Below the pieces are notes generated by a model. It saw only the letters and a program-made list of their open reading frames with translations. It was not told where the DNA came from and did no database searches. The translations under genes and the position numbers were made by a program. From assembly GCF_030814955.1 (NCBI RefSeq), contig NZ_JAUSWB010000003.1:1-64000 (forward strand): a DNA stretch of 64,000 nucleotides, read 5' to 3'. Position 1 is the stretch's first letter. The number at the start of each line of letters is the position of its first letter. Below are positions 50,587 through 58,260 of the stretch, piece by piece. The DNA is from Planomicrobium stackebrandtii (lineage in GTDB: Bacteria; Bacillota; Bacilli; Bacillales_A; Planococcaceae).

Positions 50587-50615
50587 TTGACAGAATATTG
50601 CTAACTGACTAAACT
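50587..50615 (+). promoter_or_regulatory. Promoter of the MFS/OCD operon
   Basis: Perfect -35 TTGACA, 17-base spacer, TAAACT. It lies between the divergent XRE regulator (start 50509) and the MFS gene (start 50671), so regulator binding here is expected. Confidence 0.6.
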
Positions 50616-50670
50616 GTTGAAAAGGGAGAATTAAAGTGTCACTTCAATTTATTCGCAAGGGGGAATTGGG

Positions 50671-51981
50671 ATGGATAAAAAGCAAACGCGCAAAGTATTA
50701 ACGGCAAGTCTTGTGGGGAGTTCGATTGAATGGTTTGATTATTTTCTGTACGGCACAATGGCGGCATTGGTGTTCAACCAATTGTTTTTCGTCAATGAAG
50801 ATCCAACGGTCGGGCTGATGCTCGCCTACGCATCTTTCGCGCTATCATTCTTTATCCGCCCATTTGGCGGCATCATCTTCAGCCATATCGGCGACCGGAT
50901 TGGACGTAAAAAAACATTGGTTATCACTTTAAGCTTGATGGGGTTTGCGACATTCGCCATGGGGCTCCTGCCGACCTATCAGGCAATCGGTGTCGCAGCG
51001 CCAATCTTGCTGATTTCGCTTCGTCTGATTCAAGGGCTTGGCATCGGCGGCGAATGGGGAGGGGCATTACTCCTCGCAACAGAATATGCACCACCTGAAA
51101 GACGCGGATTTTTCGGCAGCATCCCGCAGATGGGCGTGACGATCGGAATGGTTATGGGAACCTTGGCGCTGTATGTCATGACGCTGTTGCCGGAAGCGGC
51201 ATTCATGAGCTGGGGCTGGCGCGTACCATTTATCCTGAGCGCGTTCCTGGTGGTCTTTGGATTGTGGATCCGCAAAGGCATTGATGAAACACCTGAGTTC
51301 AAGGCGGTTCAGGCATCTGGTGAAATTCCGAAGCTGCCAATCGTTGATACCTTGAAATACCATTGGCGTGAAGTGCTGATCGCTATTGGGGCAAAGGTTG
51401 TTGAAACAGCTCCATTTTATATTTTCGGTACTTTCGTTGTGTCCTATGCGACAACTAACCTCGAATTCTCGAGAACAGCTACATTGGCCGCAGTCATGAT
51501 TGCGACCGTCATCACGACCATCTTGATTCCAATCATGGGTGCTTTATCCGACCGTGTCGGACGTAAAAAAATGTACATCACGGGGTCAGTGGCAATGGCG
51601 TTGTTCGCCTTCCCGTATTTCTGGATGCTGCAGCAAGGGTCTGTAACATTATTGATCGTTGCCACCATCATCGGCCTTGGCATCATCTGGGCACCGATTA
51701 CAGCAGTTCTCGGCACAATGTTCTCTGAAATTTTCGATGCTAAAGTGCGCTATACTGGTGTGACTCTAGGCTACCAGATCGGTGCGGCCTTGGCAGGAGG
51801 AACGGCGCCTTTAGTTGCGACATTCCTGCTTGCCACATTCGATAATTCGTATGTGCCAGTTGCGCTTTACATTATTCTTACGGCGGTCATTTCGCTGCTG
51901 TCCATTTGGGCAGTGAAAGACTTGAGCGGCAAACAGGGACAACCCGAACCGAAATTAGTGGCAAAAGAAAGCCGCGGTTAA
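50671..51981 (+). CDS. MFS transporter, metabolite:H+ symporter (MHS) family
   Basis: 436 residues, 12 helices. MHS-type marks: SLVGSSIEWFDYFLYGTMAALVF, SFFIRPFGGIIFSHIGDRIGRKK, GLGIGGEWGGALLLATEYAPPERRGF, and the second DRVGRKK loop. Relatives (ProP, ShiA, KgtP, citrate) import organic acids, betaines and shikimate. RBS AAGGGGGAATTGGG. Followed 27 bp later by an OCD-family gene, so the imported compound is probably an amino acid or imine precursor. Confidence 0.92.
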   Translation: MDKKQTRKVLTASLVGSSIEWFDYFLYGTMAALVFNQLFFVNEDPTVGLMLAYASFALSFFIRPFGGIIFSHIGDRIGRKKTLVITLSLMGFATFAMGLLPTYQAIGVAAPILLISLRLIQGLGIGGEWGGALLLATEYAPPERRGFFGSIPQMGVTIGMVMGTLALYVMTLLPEAAFMSWGWRVPFILSAFLVVFGLWIRKGIDETPEFKAVQASGEIPKLPIVDTLKYHWREVLIAIGAKVVETAPFYIFGTFVVSYATTNLEFSRTATLAAVMIATVITTILIPIMGALSDRVGRKKMYITGSVAMALFAFPYFWMLQQGSVTLLIVATIIGLGIIWAPITAVLGTMFSEIFDAKVRYTGVTLGYQIGAALAGGTAPLVATFLLATFDNSYVPVALYIILTAVISLLSIWAVKDLSGKQGQPEPKLVAKESRG

Positions 51982-52008
51982 GCGGATCGTTTTTTAGGAG
52001 GATTACTC

Positions 52009-52992
52009 ATGCTTATCATCAACGAACAGCAGATTCAGCAACAATACCTTATGATTGACGCCATTCGTGACGTTACGGAAATGCTGCGGGCCAAGCAGCA
52101 GGGCCAGATCAACAGTCCGCACCGAACCGTTCTCGATTTTCCGGAGCGGCAGGCATCGGCGCTTTATATGCCAAGTGCCGACATGGCGAATAAAATCTCA
52201 GGTGTCAAAATTGTCACCATCTTCCCGGAAAATCCGGCACAGGACAAGCCGACCACGCAAGGCGTCATCTTGCTGTCCGACGGCGACAACGGGGAACATG
52301 TTGCAATGATGACCGCTTCCTATTTGACTCGCCTGCGCACCGGTGCACTCAGCGCGATCGCTACCGATCTGCTGGCGCGCAAGGAAAGCCGGGTACTGAC
52401 TGTGATTGGGACAGGGGCGATGGCGTTCGAGCAAGTGCTGGGGATACTGGCAGTGCGGCCGATTGAACAGATCATCCTGGTCAACCGGACACCGGAAAAA
52501 GCAGAGCGCTTTGGCGAAAGCCTCATGGCATTCGGTATCGAAATTCCATACACGGTTGAGACCATCGTCTCATCAGCGGTGCAGCAGGCAGATATCATTT
52601 GCTGCGCAACGCGGTCGAACGAGCCAGTCTTTAACGGAGAAGATTTAAAGCCAGGCACACACATCAATGGCGTCGGTTCTTACTTGCGGAGCATGCGTGA
52701 AATGGACGAAACGACCATACTGCGCGCCGACAAAATTGTTGCAGATGACATTGCCGGTGTCAAAGGCGAAGCGGGTGAGCTGATCCATAGTGCGGAAAGC
52801 GGCGTCTGGTCATTTGATCAATTGCATGCCGAACTTGGCCAACTGGTTGTCGGAGAAGCTGCCGGCCGCGAGACGGAATCCGAAGTCACTTTCTTTAAAT
52901 GCGTAGGCGCTGCCTATTTCGATTTAGCTGTTGCTAAAGGCGTCTATCGCAAAGTGGAGGAAAGCGGAGCGGGTACGGAAGTAGAATTGTAA
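52009..52992 (+). CDS. Ornithine cyclodeaminase/mu-crystallin-family enzyme
   Basis: 327 residues. OCD fold: NSPHRTVLDFPERQASALYMPS, RTGALSAIATDLLARKESRVLTVIGTGAMAFEQVLGIL (Rossmann motif), VNRTPEKAERF, GVGSYLRSMREMDE and DDIAGVKGEAGEL. The family contains ornithine cyclodeaminase, alanine dehydrogenase, ketimine reductase and tauropine-like enzymes. The exact reaction is not fixed by sequence. RBS AGGAGG. It likely acts on the compound imported by the MFS transporter. Confidence 0.88.
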   Translation: MLIINEQQIQQQYLMIDAIRDVTEMLRAKQQGQINSPHRTVLDFPERQASALYMPSADMANKISGVKIVTIFPENPAQDKPTTQGVILLSDGDNGEHVAMMTASYLTRLRTGALSAIATDLLARKESRVLTVIGTGAMAFEQVLGILAVRPIEQIILVNRTPEKAERFGESLMAFGIEIPYTVETIVSSAVQQADIICCATRSNEPVFNGEDLKPGTHINGVGSYLRSMREMDETTILRADKIVADDIAGVKGEAGELIHSAESGVWSFDQLHAELGQLVVGEAAGRETESEVTFFKCVGAAYFDLAVAKGVYRKVEESGAGTEVEL

Positions 52993-53007
52993 ATTTGATT
53001 TTAGAAG

Positions 53008-53047
53008 AAATCCCGTAAGCGGCTTTTTGCGCTTACGGGATTTTTTT
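53008..53047 (+). terminator. Intrinsic terminator of the MFS/OCD operon
   Basis: AAATCCCGTAAGCG and CGCTTACGGGATTT with loop GCTTTTTG, followed by T-tract. Array B2 starts about 20-40 bases later. Confidence 0.9.
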
Positions 53048-53066
53048 AGGTGAGGGTTTTGGTTTT

Positions 53067-53355
53067 TAAGAGAAGAATTGTGGTTTTTACGTGTAGTTTT
53101 TGAGTTCTTACAAGGATTTCGTGTTTCTACCTGAAGGATAGGCGGTTCTACATGAGAGTTTGCAGCTTCTACGTGCAGCTTTCGAGTTCTTACAAGGATT
53201 TTGTGTAGCTACATGAAGGTTAGGCGGTTCTACATGAGAGTTTGTAGCTTCTACGTGAAGCTTTCGAGTTCTTACACGAATCTCCTGCTTCTACATGAAA
53301 GTTACACACTTCTACATGAAGGTTTTCGATTTTTACCTGAACCTTTTTTGCTGCT
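53067..53355. repeat. Phased array B2: 13 clear units in 82-nt super-repeats
   Basis: The TAC step of the motif TACATGAARGTT falls at 53088, 53109, 53128, 53149, 53170, 53191, 53210, 53231, 53252, 53273, 53292, 53313 and 53334: repeated steps 21, 19, 21, 21, that is 82 nt. The order is the same as in array B1 read on the opposite strand, including a TTACA-type unit that precedes the short 19-nt step. Degenerate units flank it. The 774-bp gap between genes holds only this array, its hairpin and the terminators. Confidence 0.9.
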
Positions 53356-53424
53356 ATAGGAATGTCAGCTACTAATAGGTCCGGTTGACACTCGCACAAT
53401 CCAAGTTCAAGCGCGCAAAAGGAA

Positions 53425-53446
53425 GCAGTTCGCTCGCGCGAACTGC
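53425..53446 (-). terminator. Hairpin of array B2
   Basis: GCAGTTCGC and GCGAACTGC around TCGC. On the minus strand it is followed by TTCCTTTTGCGCGCTTGAA, nearly identical to the tail after the B1 hairpin, and then by the array about 70-90 nt further. Confidence 0.8.
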
Positions 53447-53732
53447 ATTTTACTAAATTGCATCGCTGTTGTTTGTGGTTGCCCATTACAAGAAGCAAGT
53501 ACCTGTTTCTAACGGGCAAGCTCAAATTTCGTCATTCTGCAATTTAGTGTAAACTCGCAAAAGTAAAGCCCATCTATAGTAAAACTTAGTTTGCGAATAA
53601 ATATACAAAATTTACATAAAGAAGCCACTCGCTTCATGGTGATTTTGTATAATGATGGAAAAGGACAAGGGGTTCTCCAGTAATGGTCAATCGCCATGCT
53701 GAAAGGGATCCTTACAGACATTGAAAAAATAT
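53447..53732. other. Non-coding gap, no recognised element
   Basis: Nothing convincing is seen. A GAAGCCACTCGCTTC stem and a TATAAT lie near 53622-53653, but no -35 and no gene follow. A 15-codon frame starting near 53653 lacks an RBS. Confidence 0.3.
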
Positions 53733-53768
53733 AAATAAAAACCAACACGCCAAAGCGCATTGCTGGTT
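53733..53768 (-). terminator. Intrinsic terminator of the maltose acetyltransferase gene
   Basis: AACCAaCACGC and GCGcaTTGcTGGTT form a stem on the minus strand followed by TTTTTATTTAT. The hairpin begins inside the stop codon. Confidence 0.75.
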
Positions 53769-54327
53769 ATTCCTCAATATGGCCGATGGCTTTTGCGGGA
53801 TTGCCGCCGACTATGGTGTTGGCGGGTACGTTTTTGGTGACCACAGCATCGGAAGCAATGATGGCATTGTCGCCGATTGTGACGCCGGGGTTGATAACCG
53901 CACGGCCGCCGATCCAGACGTTATGCCCGATGGTAACAGGCTTGCCGAATTCTTTGCCGGAATTTCGTGCAGCCGGTTCGAGCGGGTGTGTAGCTGTGTA
54001 AATGTGGACACCCGGGGCAATCATGCAATTGTCGCCGATGCGTATTTCGCAGACATCCAGAAACACGCAGTCGAAATTGGCATAGAAGTTTTCGCCGACA
54101 TGCATATTGAAACCATAATCACAGCGAATGTTAGGTTCGGCAAAGAGGATTTCACCGGTCGAGCCGAAGAGTTTTTTCAGCAGATCGGTGCGGTCCTGGC
54201 CATCCATTTCGGTTGTTTCATTGAACAACCGGCTGAGCCGGCGGGCATTCATGCGGTTTTGGCGCAGCTCGGAATCCTGCGGATCGTACATTTCACCAGC
54301 CAGCATCTTTTCTTTTTCCGTTTTCAT
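53767..54327 (-). CDS. maa: Maltose/galactoside O-acetyltransferase (left-handed beta-helix)
   Basis: 186 residues with ATG after GGGAGGCTGCC. N-terminal helical part ([21 protein letters not shown]) and hexapeptide repeats: [48 protein letters not shown] (active-site His), [32 protein letters not shown]. Acetyl-CoA dependent acetylation of maltose or glucose, or nodulation-type substrates, by the Maa/LacA family. Single gene. Confidence 0.92.
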   Translation of the reverse strand: MKTEKEKMLAGEMYDPQDSELRQNRMNARRLSRLFNETTEMDGQDRTDLLKKLFGSTGEILFAEPNIRCDYGFNMHVGENFYANFDCVFLDVCEIRIGDNCMIAPGVHIYTATHPLEPAARNSGKEFGKPVTIGHNVWIGGRAVINPGVTIGDNAIIASDAVVTKNVPANTIVGGNPAKAIGHIEE

Positions 54328-54442
54328 GGGGCAGCCTCCCGACAAGTATAATGATAAATCGATTGTATCACAGCCAATTTGAAAAATACTTAGTAAATTT
54401 ATGGAATATTCTTTATAATAGAGAGAGACAGGAGTGAGTTTT

Positions 54443-55084
54443 ATGAAAGCAATCAACAACAAGGTCATCGGCTCTAAGGGGATCGAGGTTCCTTATACAG
54501 TCGTACTTACAGAAGACTACACAAAAAAATTGGCCATCTTCTTGCCAGGTGCCGGCTACACGACAAAAAGCCCGCTATTTCATTTTGCGGAAGAAATTTT
54601 TCTGAATGAAAACTACGATGTCTTACGGGTTAATTACCAGTACACCGACAAAGCGTATGATGGGTTCACGATGAATGAATTGGACGAAGCGATTCTCCAC
54701 GACGTGCGCTTGGTCATCAGTGAAGCGCTCAAAGGCAGAAACTATCAGGAGTTCTACCTGGTCGGCAAATCACTGGGCACCATCGCAATGGGCGCCGAAA
54801 TGAAACGGCCGGAATTCAGCGAAGCCAAAGCTGTGTGGGTAACGCCGCTGTTAAACCGGGAAGAAGTTCTTAACACCATGGTCAACAGCAGGAATCCTGC
54901 ACTATGCTTCATTGGCGACAAAGACCGCTATTACTCGCCCGGAGCCTTCGAGCTGCTGAAAACGAACCCGAACCTCGAGGCAACCTTGTTGCCGGACATC
55001 AACCACCGATTGGATTGTGAAACCGATCCACTAAAATCGATTGATGCCTTAAAGCAGATCATCGCTGGAATCAAGAAATTTTAA
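54443..55084 (+). CDS. Alpha/beta hydrolase family protein
   Basis: 213 residues. Alpha/beta hydrolase fold with [22 protein letters not shown] (oxyanion loop), [12 protein letters not shown] (nucleophile elbow, GKSLG), [15 protein letters not shown] (acid) and DINHRLD (His). Resembles B. subtilis YqhG/dienelactone-like small hydrolases. ATG eight bases after AGGAG. Substrate unknown. Terminator follows. Confidence 0.85.
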   Translation: MKAINNKVIGSKGIEVPYTVVLTEDYTKKLAIFLPGAGYTTKSPLFHFAEEIFLNENYDVLRVNYQYTDKAYDGFTMNELDEAILHDVRLVISEALKGRNYQEFYLVGKSLGTIAMGAEMKRPEFSEAKAVWVTPLLNREEVLNTMVNSRNPALCFIGDKDRYYSPGAFELLKTNPNLEATLLPDINHRLDCETDPLKSIDALKQIIAGIKKF

Positions 55085-55088
55085 TGGG

Positions 55089-55116
55089 GAGCTGTCCGCG
55101 TAATTGCGGACAGCTT
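55089..55116 (+). terminator. Intrinsic terminator of the hydrolase gene
   Basis: AGCTGTCCGC, loop, GCGGACAGCT and TTTTT. Confidence 0.9.
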
Positions 55117-55164
55117 TTTTGTTGGGTAGATGGGTGGTTTCTGTATCTCATTATCCATTGGAAA

Positions 55165-55194
55165 CAAAAAACTGCCGGAAGAATATCCGGCAGT
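55165..55194 (-). terminator. Intrinsic terminator of the MsmX-type ATPase gene
   Basis: ACTGCCGGA and TCCGGCAGT stem, with T-tract on the minus strand. Confidence 0.85.
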
Positions 55195-55231
55195 CTGTGG
55201 AGATTTTTTATAGTATAAGCACCAGCCCAGC

Positions 55232-56329
55232 TTAACGAATGCGCAGCTCGGACTCACTGTCAAAGAAATGGGCTTTGTTCATATCGAACGCCATTTCGAT
55301 GGTCGTGCCGGCTTCGACATTAAAGCGTGAATCGACGCGTGCCACAAAATCCTGATCATTGACTTGAGAGTAAAGGATGATTTCTGAGCCCATCAACTCT
55401 GCAACTTCGATATATGCTTTGAGTCTAGTATGCGGTGAATGCTCAAGGAAGAGGGGCTCGTCATGAATATCTTCAGGACGTATGCCAAGGACAACATCTC
55501 TCGTTTCATAGCCTTGCTCTTTAAGCATTTTCAGTTTGCCTTCTGGGATGCGAATATTGTTGTCGCCCATCACAAAGTGTTCGCCAACTAATTTTCCGCG
55601 CAGGAAGTTCATGGACGGCGATCCAATAAAGCCGCCAACGAACATGTTTTCTGGCAAGTCATATACTTCTTTAGGTGTACCGACCTGGTGGATAAATCCA
55701 TCTTTCATAACAACCAAGCGTGTCGCCATCGTCATAGCTTCTGTCTGGTCATGCGTTACGTAGACAGTAGTCGTCTGCAGGCGGCGGTGCAATTTCTGGA
55801 TTTCTGCACGCATCTGCACACGCAGTTTTGCATCCAGGTTTGATAAAGGCTCATCCATCAAGAAGACTTTTGCATCGCGGACGATGGCACGCCCAAGAGC
55901 AACACGCTGGCGCTGACCACCTGATAGCGCTTTTGGTTTGCGGTTCAAATAATCATCCAGCCCAAGGATTTTTGACGCATTGTCAACGCGGGCTTTAATT
56001 TCGTCTTTTTTCATTTTGCGCAATTTTAAACTGAATGCCATATTTTCATAAACGGTCATGTGCGGATACAGTGCATAGTTCTGGAATACCATCGCAATGT
56101 CGCGGTCTTTTGGCGAAACGTCGTTGACTCTTCTGTCGCCGATGTACAAATCACCTTCCGTGATATCTTCCAATCCAGCAATCATGCGGAGTGTTGTTGA
56201 TTTCCCGCAGCCTGAAGGGCCGACGAGCACCAAAAATTCCTTGTCGCGGATTTCCAGGTTGAAGTCTTTTACAGACACCACACCTTTTTCATATTCTTTT
56301 TTAATATTCACTAATGATAAGCCAGTCAT
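55232..56329 (-). CDS. msmX: MsmX/UgpC-type multi-sugar ABC ATPase
   Basis: 365 residues. Walker A VGPSGCGKSTTLR, Q-loop MVFQNYALYPHMTVYEN, signature LSGGQRQRVALGRAI, Walker B VFLMDEPLSNLDAKLR, and a C-terminal TOBE/regulatory domain (GIRPEDIHDEPL). MsmX in B. subtilis energises several carbohydrate importers. The sugar ABC importer at the right edge of the window has no ATPase gene next to it, so this protein is the likely partner. A TGTCAA/TTGACA -35 lies upstream on the minus strand. Confidence 0.9.
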   Translation of the reverse strand: MTGLSLVNIKKEYEKGVVSVKDFNLEIRDKEFLVLVGPSGCGKSTTLRMIAGLEDITEGDLYIGDRRVNDVSPKDRDIAMVFQNYALYPHMTVYENMAFSLKLRKMKKDEIKARVDNASKILGLDDYLNRKPKALSGGQRQRVALGRAIVRDAKVFLMDEPLSNLDAKLRVQMRAEIQKLHRRLQTTTVYVTHDQTEAMTMATRLVVMKDGFIHQVGTPKEVYDLPENMFVGGFIGSPSMNFLRGKLVGEHFVMGDNNIRIPEGKLKMLKEQGYETRDVVLGIRPEDIHDEPLFLEHSPHTRLKAYIEVAELMGSEIILYSQVNDQDFVARVDSRFNVEAGTTIEMAFDMNKAHFFDSESELRIR

Positions 56330-56410
56330 TTGCTTTCCCCCAATATTGTATTGTCATTGGTAACAGCATAACCGATAGCCGATTTTAAGAGAATGTCAAA
56401 CCTGCCTAAA

Positions 56411-56428
56411 AATGAAAGCGCTTTTTTG
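56411..56428 (-). promoter_or_regulatory. cre-like site upstream of msmX
   Basis: AATGAAAGCGCTTTTTTG contains the AAGCGCTT core. The match to the cre consensus is partial (fails at the last two bases). It lies about 85-100 bp upstream of the ATPase start. Confidence 0.4.
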
Positions 56429-56435
56429 TGCACAT

Positions 56436-57329
56436 TTACTTTTCGATCAATATCGCCAAATAAACGGCCATGGCGTGGTCGAACTTGCGGACATCAATGC
56501 CGGTGTTTTCGTGGAAGCGGTCGAGCCGGTATTGCAGGCTGTTCCGGTGCATATGCAAAGCTTTCGAGGTTTCGGAAATATTTAAGTTGTTGCGGACAAA
56601 AGTTTGCAGCATTTTTATGGTTTCTTCATCATCCTGATAGGCCTGCAGGATGGTTTGCCTGATATTACTGAGCACGTGCTCCTCGGTTTGGCCGATTAAC
56701 AGATAAGGAACGGCATCAACATAGCCGGTCACTGCTTTATTGGAATAAATTTTCATCGTTTTCGCCGTATCGATCACCGACTTGTAATGGGCTGCCGCAA
56801 GGGTCAGGCTGTCTCGGAAAGGACCGACAAAAAATCGGATTTTGACGTAAAGGTCGCTCATCAAAATATCGATAATTTCATCGTAGGAGATGGGACCATC
56901 CTCTTTTGCCATGTGTTCGACAAGGATGCCTTCGTGGTCATTTTCCCACAGGATGGAAACTTGCTGTGCGGTAAAATCATTCACGGCATGTTTAAATGCT
57001 ACAGGGCTGATCTGCTTTTCCTGGATTGAAAAATGGACAAAACGGTACAGCGAGTCCAGTGGAAATTCAATCGCTTCTTCCGGTGTGGATGAGTTTACCG
57101 CAGCAAGCCATTTCTTTTCTTCATCCGTATGGATCGGGAATCTTGGGTTGTATGGAGTAAGAAATGCGGACAGCAGCAACACGTCTTTTGGGTCCAGTTC
57201 GGTTTCGTGGATGCCGACAACGGTCCCATCTGCTGCAGAAAACCATTTGTAATCCGGATCGGCAGCGGAAGCACCTTGCGTATAAATTTGAAGCGAAGGA
57301 TAGATTTTACTCAATTGGCTGATCATCAA
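56436..57329 (-). CDS. PucR/CdaR-family transcriptional regulator
   Basis: 297 residues. Central GGDEF-like/PucR domain, with CdaR-type middle (KDVLLLSAFLTPYNP), and a C-terminal PucR HTH (VRNNLNISETSKALHMHRNSLQYRLDRF). Relatives sense sugar diacids or purine catabolites. By position it might regulate the neighbouring ATPase, but the gene order (upstream on the same strand) gives only weak support. Start preceded by GAAAAGAGG. Confidence 0.85.
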   Translation of the reverse strand: MMISQLSKIYPSLQIYTQGASAADPDYKWFSAADGTVVGIHETELDPKDVLLLSAFLTPYNPRFPIHTDEEKKWLAAVNSSTPEEAIEFPLDSLYRFVHFSIQEKQISPVAFKHAVNDFTAQQVSILWENDHEGILVEHMAKEDGPISYDEIIDILMSDLYVKIRFFVGPFRDSLTLAAAHYKSVIDTAKTMKIYSNKAVTGYVDAVPYLLIGQTEEHVLSNIRQTILQAYQDDEETIKMLQTFVRNNLNISETSKALHMHRNSLQYRLDRFHENTGIDVRKFDHAMAVYLAILIEK

Positions 57330-57519
57330 ATACCTCTTTTCAACTGAATTTTCCTGATGGCAGCCTGCTCTTGTATTTAGTGCAGGTCTGATTGCTTTTC
57401 TAATGTATTCATTATACCGTAAAACAGATGATTGAAAGGGGACAAACGTTCCCTTTTTGTGTATACTTAATCTAGAAAAACCGTGAACGGTGTTATTAAC
57501 TTGTTAGAGGGATGATGAA

Positions 57520-58086
57520 TTGAACAAAAAAATGCTCAAGCTTTTTGACGAGCAGCGCGATGCCCATGTGCTGTATTCGTACGAAGAAAACTACAACTAT
57601 ATTAACAATGTTGTAGCTTATGCTAAGCATGGTGTTGAAGCAGGGGATTATGTTATTCTGATTGAAAATCCGCGCCTGTCTCCAATGATCAAAGCTGAGC
57701 TGGAAATACAGCTTACTAAGGGTCAAATGGATTTTATCCATTTTGTTAGGAGTTTTGATTTTTATTATTCCAGCGGCAGTTACCATCCGCCTGCAATCCA
57801 GGCGTATTTCGAAAAAACTGTGGAGCCTTATTTAGAGAAACAGGCAACTTTCCGGTCTTGGGCGCATGTGGAATGGGCGACGATGGAAGACCCGATCCAT
57901 CTAGTGGAGGATTTCGAAAAAATCATCGATGTCGCGGTGAAGGAATTACAGTTTCCATTGATTTGCGCTTACGCGAGCAAAACGATGCCGGAAACCATTA
58001 AAAAGATGCTGCTTGAAACGCATCCCTATGTTCTAATTGAAGAGGATGTCGTCGTCTCGGAGCTGTATACCGCAACAGAAACCTAA
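57520..58086 (+). CDS. Stand-alone MEDS-domain protein
   Basis: 188 residues from a TTG start after AGAGGGATGATGAA. The MEDS (DcmR sensory) domain features are HVLYSYEENYNYINNVVAYAKHGVEAGDYVILIEN, QMDFIHFVRSFDFYYSSGSYHPPAI and RSWAHVEWATMEDPIHLVEDFEK. It has no DNA-binding domain. In Bacillales such proteins are mostly uncharacterised; a signalling or regulator-partner role is inferred from the DcmR family. Terminator follows. Confidence 0.8.
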   Translation: MNKKMLKLFDEQRDAHVLYSYEENYNYINNVVAYAKHGVEAGDYVILIENPRLSPMIKAELEIQLTKGQMDFIHFVRSFDFYYSSGSYHPPAIQAYFEKTVEPYLEKQATFRSWAHVEWATMEDPIHLVEDFEKIIDVAVKELQFPLICAYASKTMPETIKKMLLETHPYVLIEEDVVVSELYTATET

Positions 58087-58102
58087 TTCAATAATCATCC
58101 AT

Positions 58103-58131
58103 AACTGCCGGGAAACCACGGCAGTTTTTTT
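58103..58131 (+). terminator. Intrinsic terminator of the MEDS gene
   Basis: AACTGCCG and CGGCAGTT stem followed by TTTTTTT. Confidence 0.85.
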
Positions 58132-58194
58132 ATGGAATTTTTTAAAAGAAGGTGGCTGAAATTGAAAAAATAAAAATATATTTTCGGCAATTAG

Positions 58195-58222
58195 TTGGCA
58201 ATTCAGCAAATTCATGTATGAT
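58195..58222 (+). promoter_or_regulatory. Promoter of the alpha-glucosidase operon
   Basis: TTGGCA, 16-base spacer, TATGAT, located 39 bp before the glucosidase ATG. Confidence 0.6.
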
Positions 58223-58260
58223 GTTAGAATAATATTCACTAAAAGGAAAAGAGGGAATTT

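Noticed and set aside
53220-53525. Minus-strand frame across array B2 with NLHVEVCNFHVEA-like peptide
   Set aside because: Same reasoning: repeat-driven open frame, no RBS, no terminator relation.
53653-53700. Possible 15-codon gene after a TATAAT in the gap before maa
   Set aside because: No ribosome binding site, no -35, and the peptide has no distinctive features.
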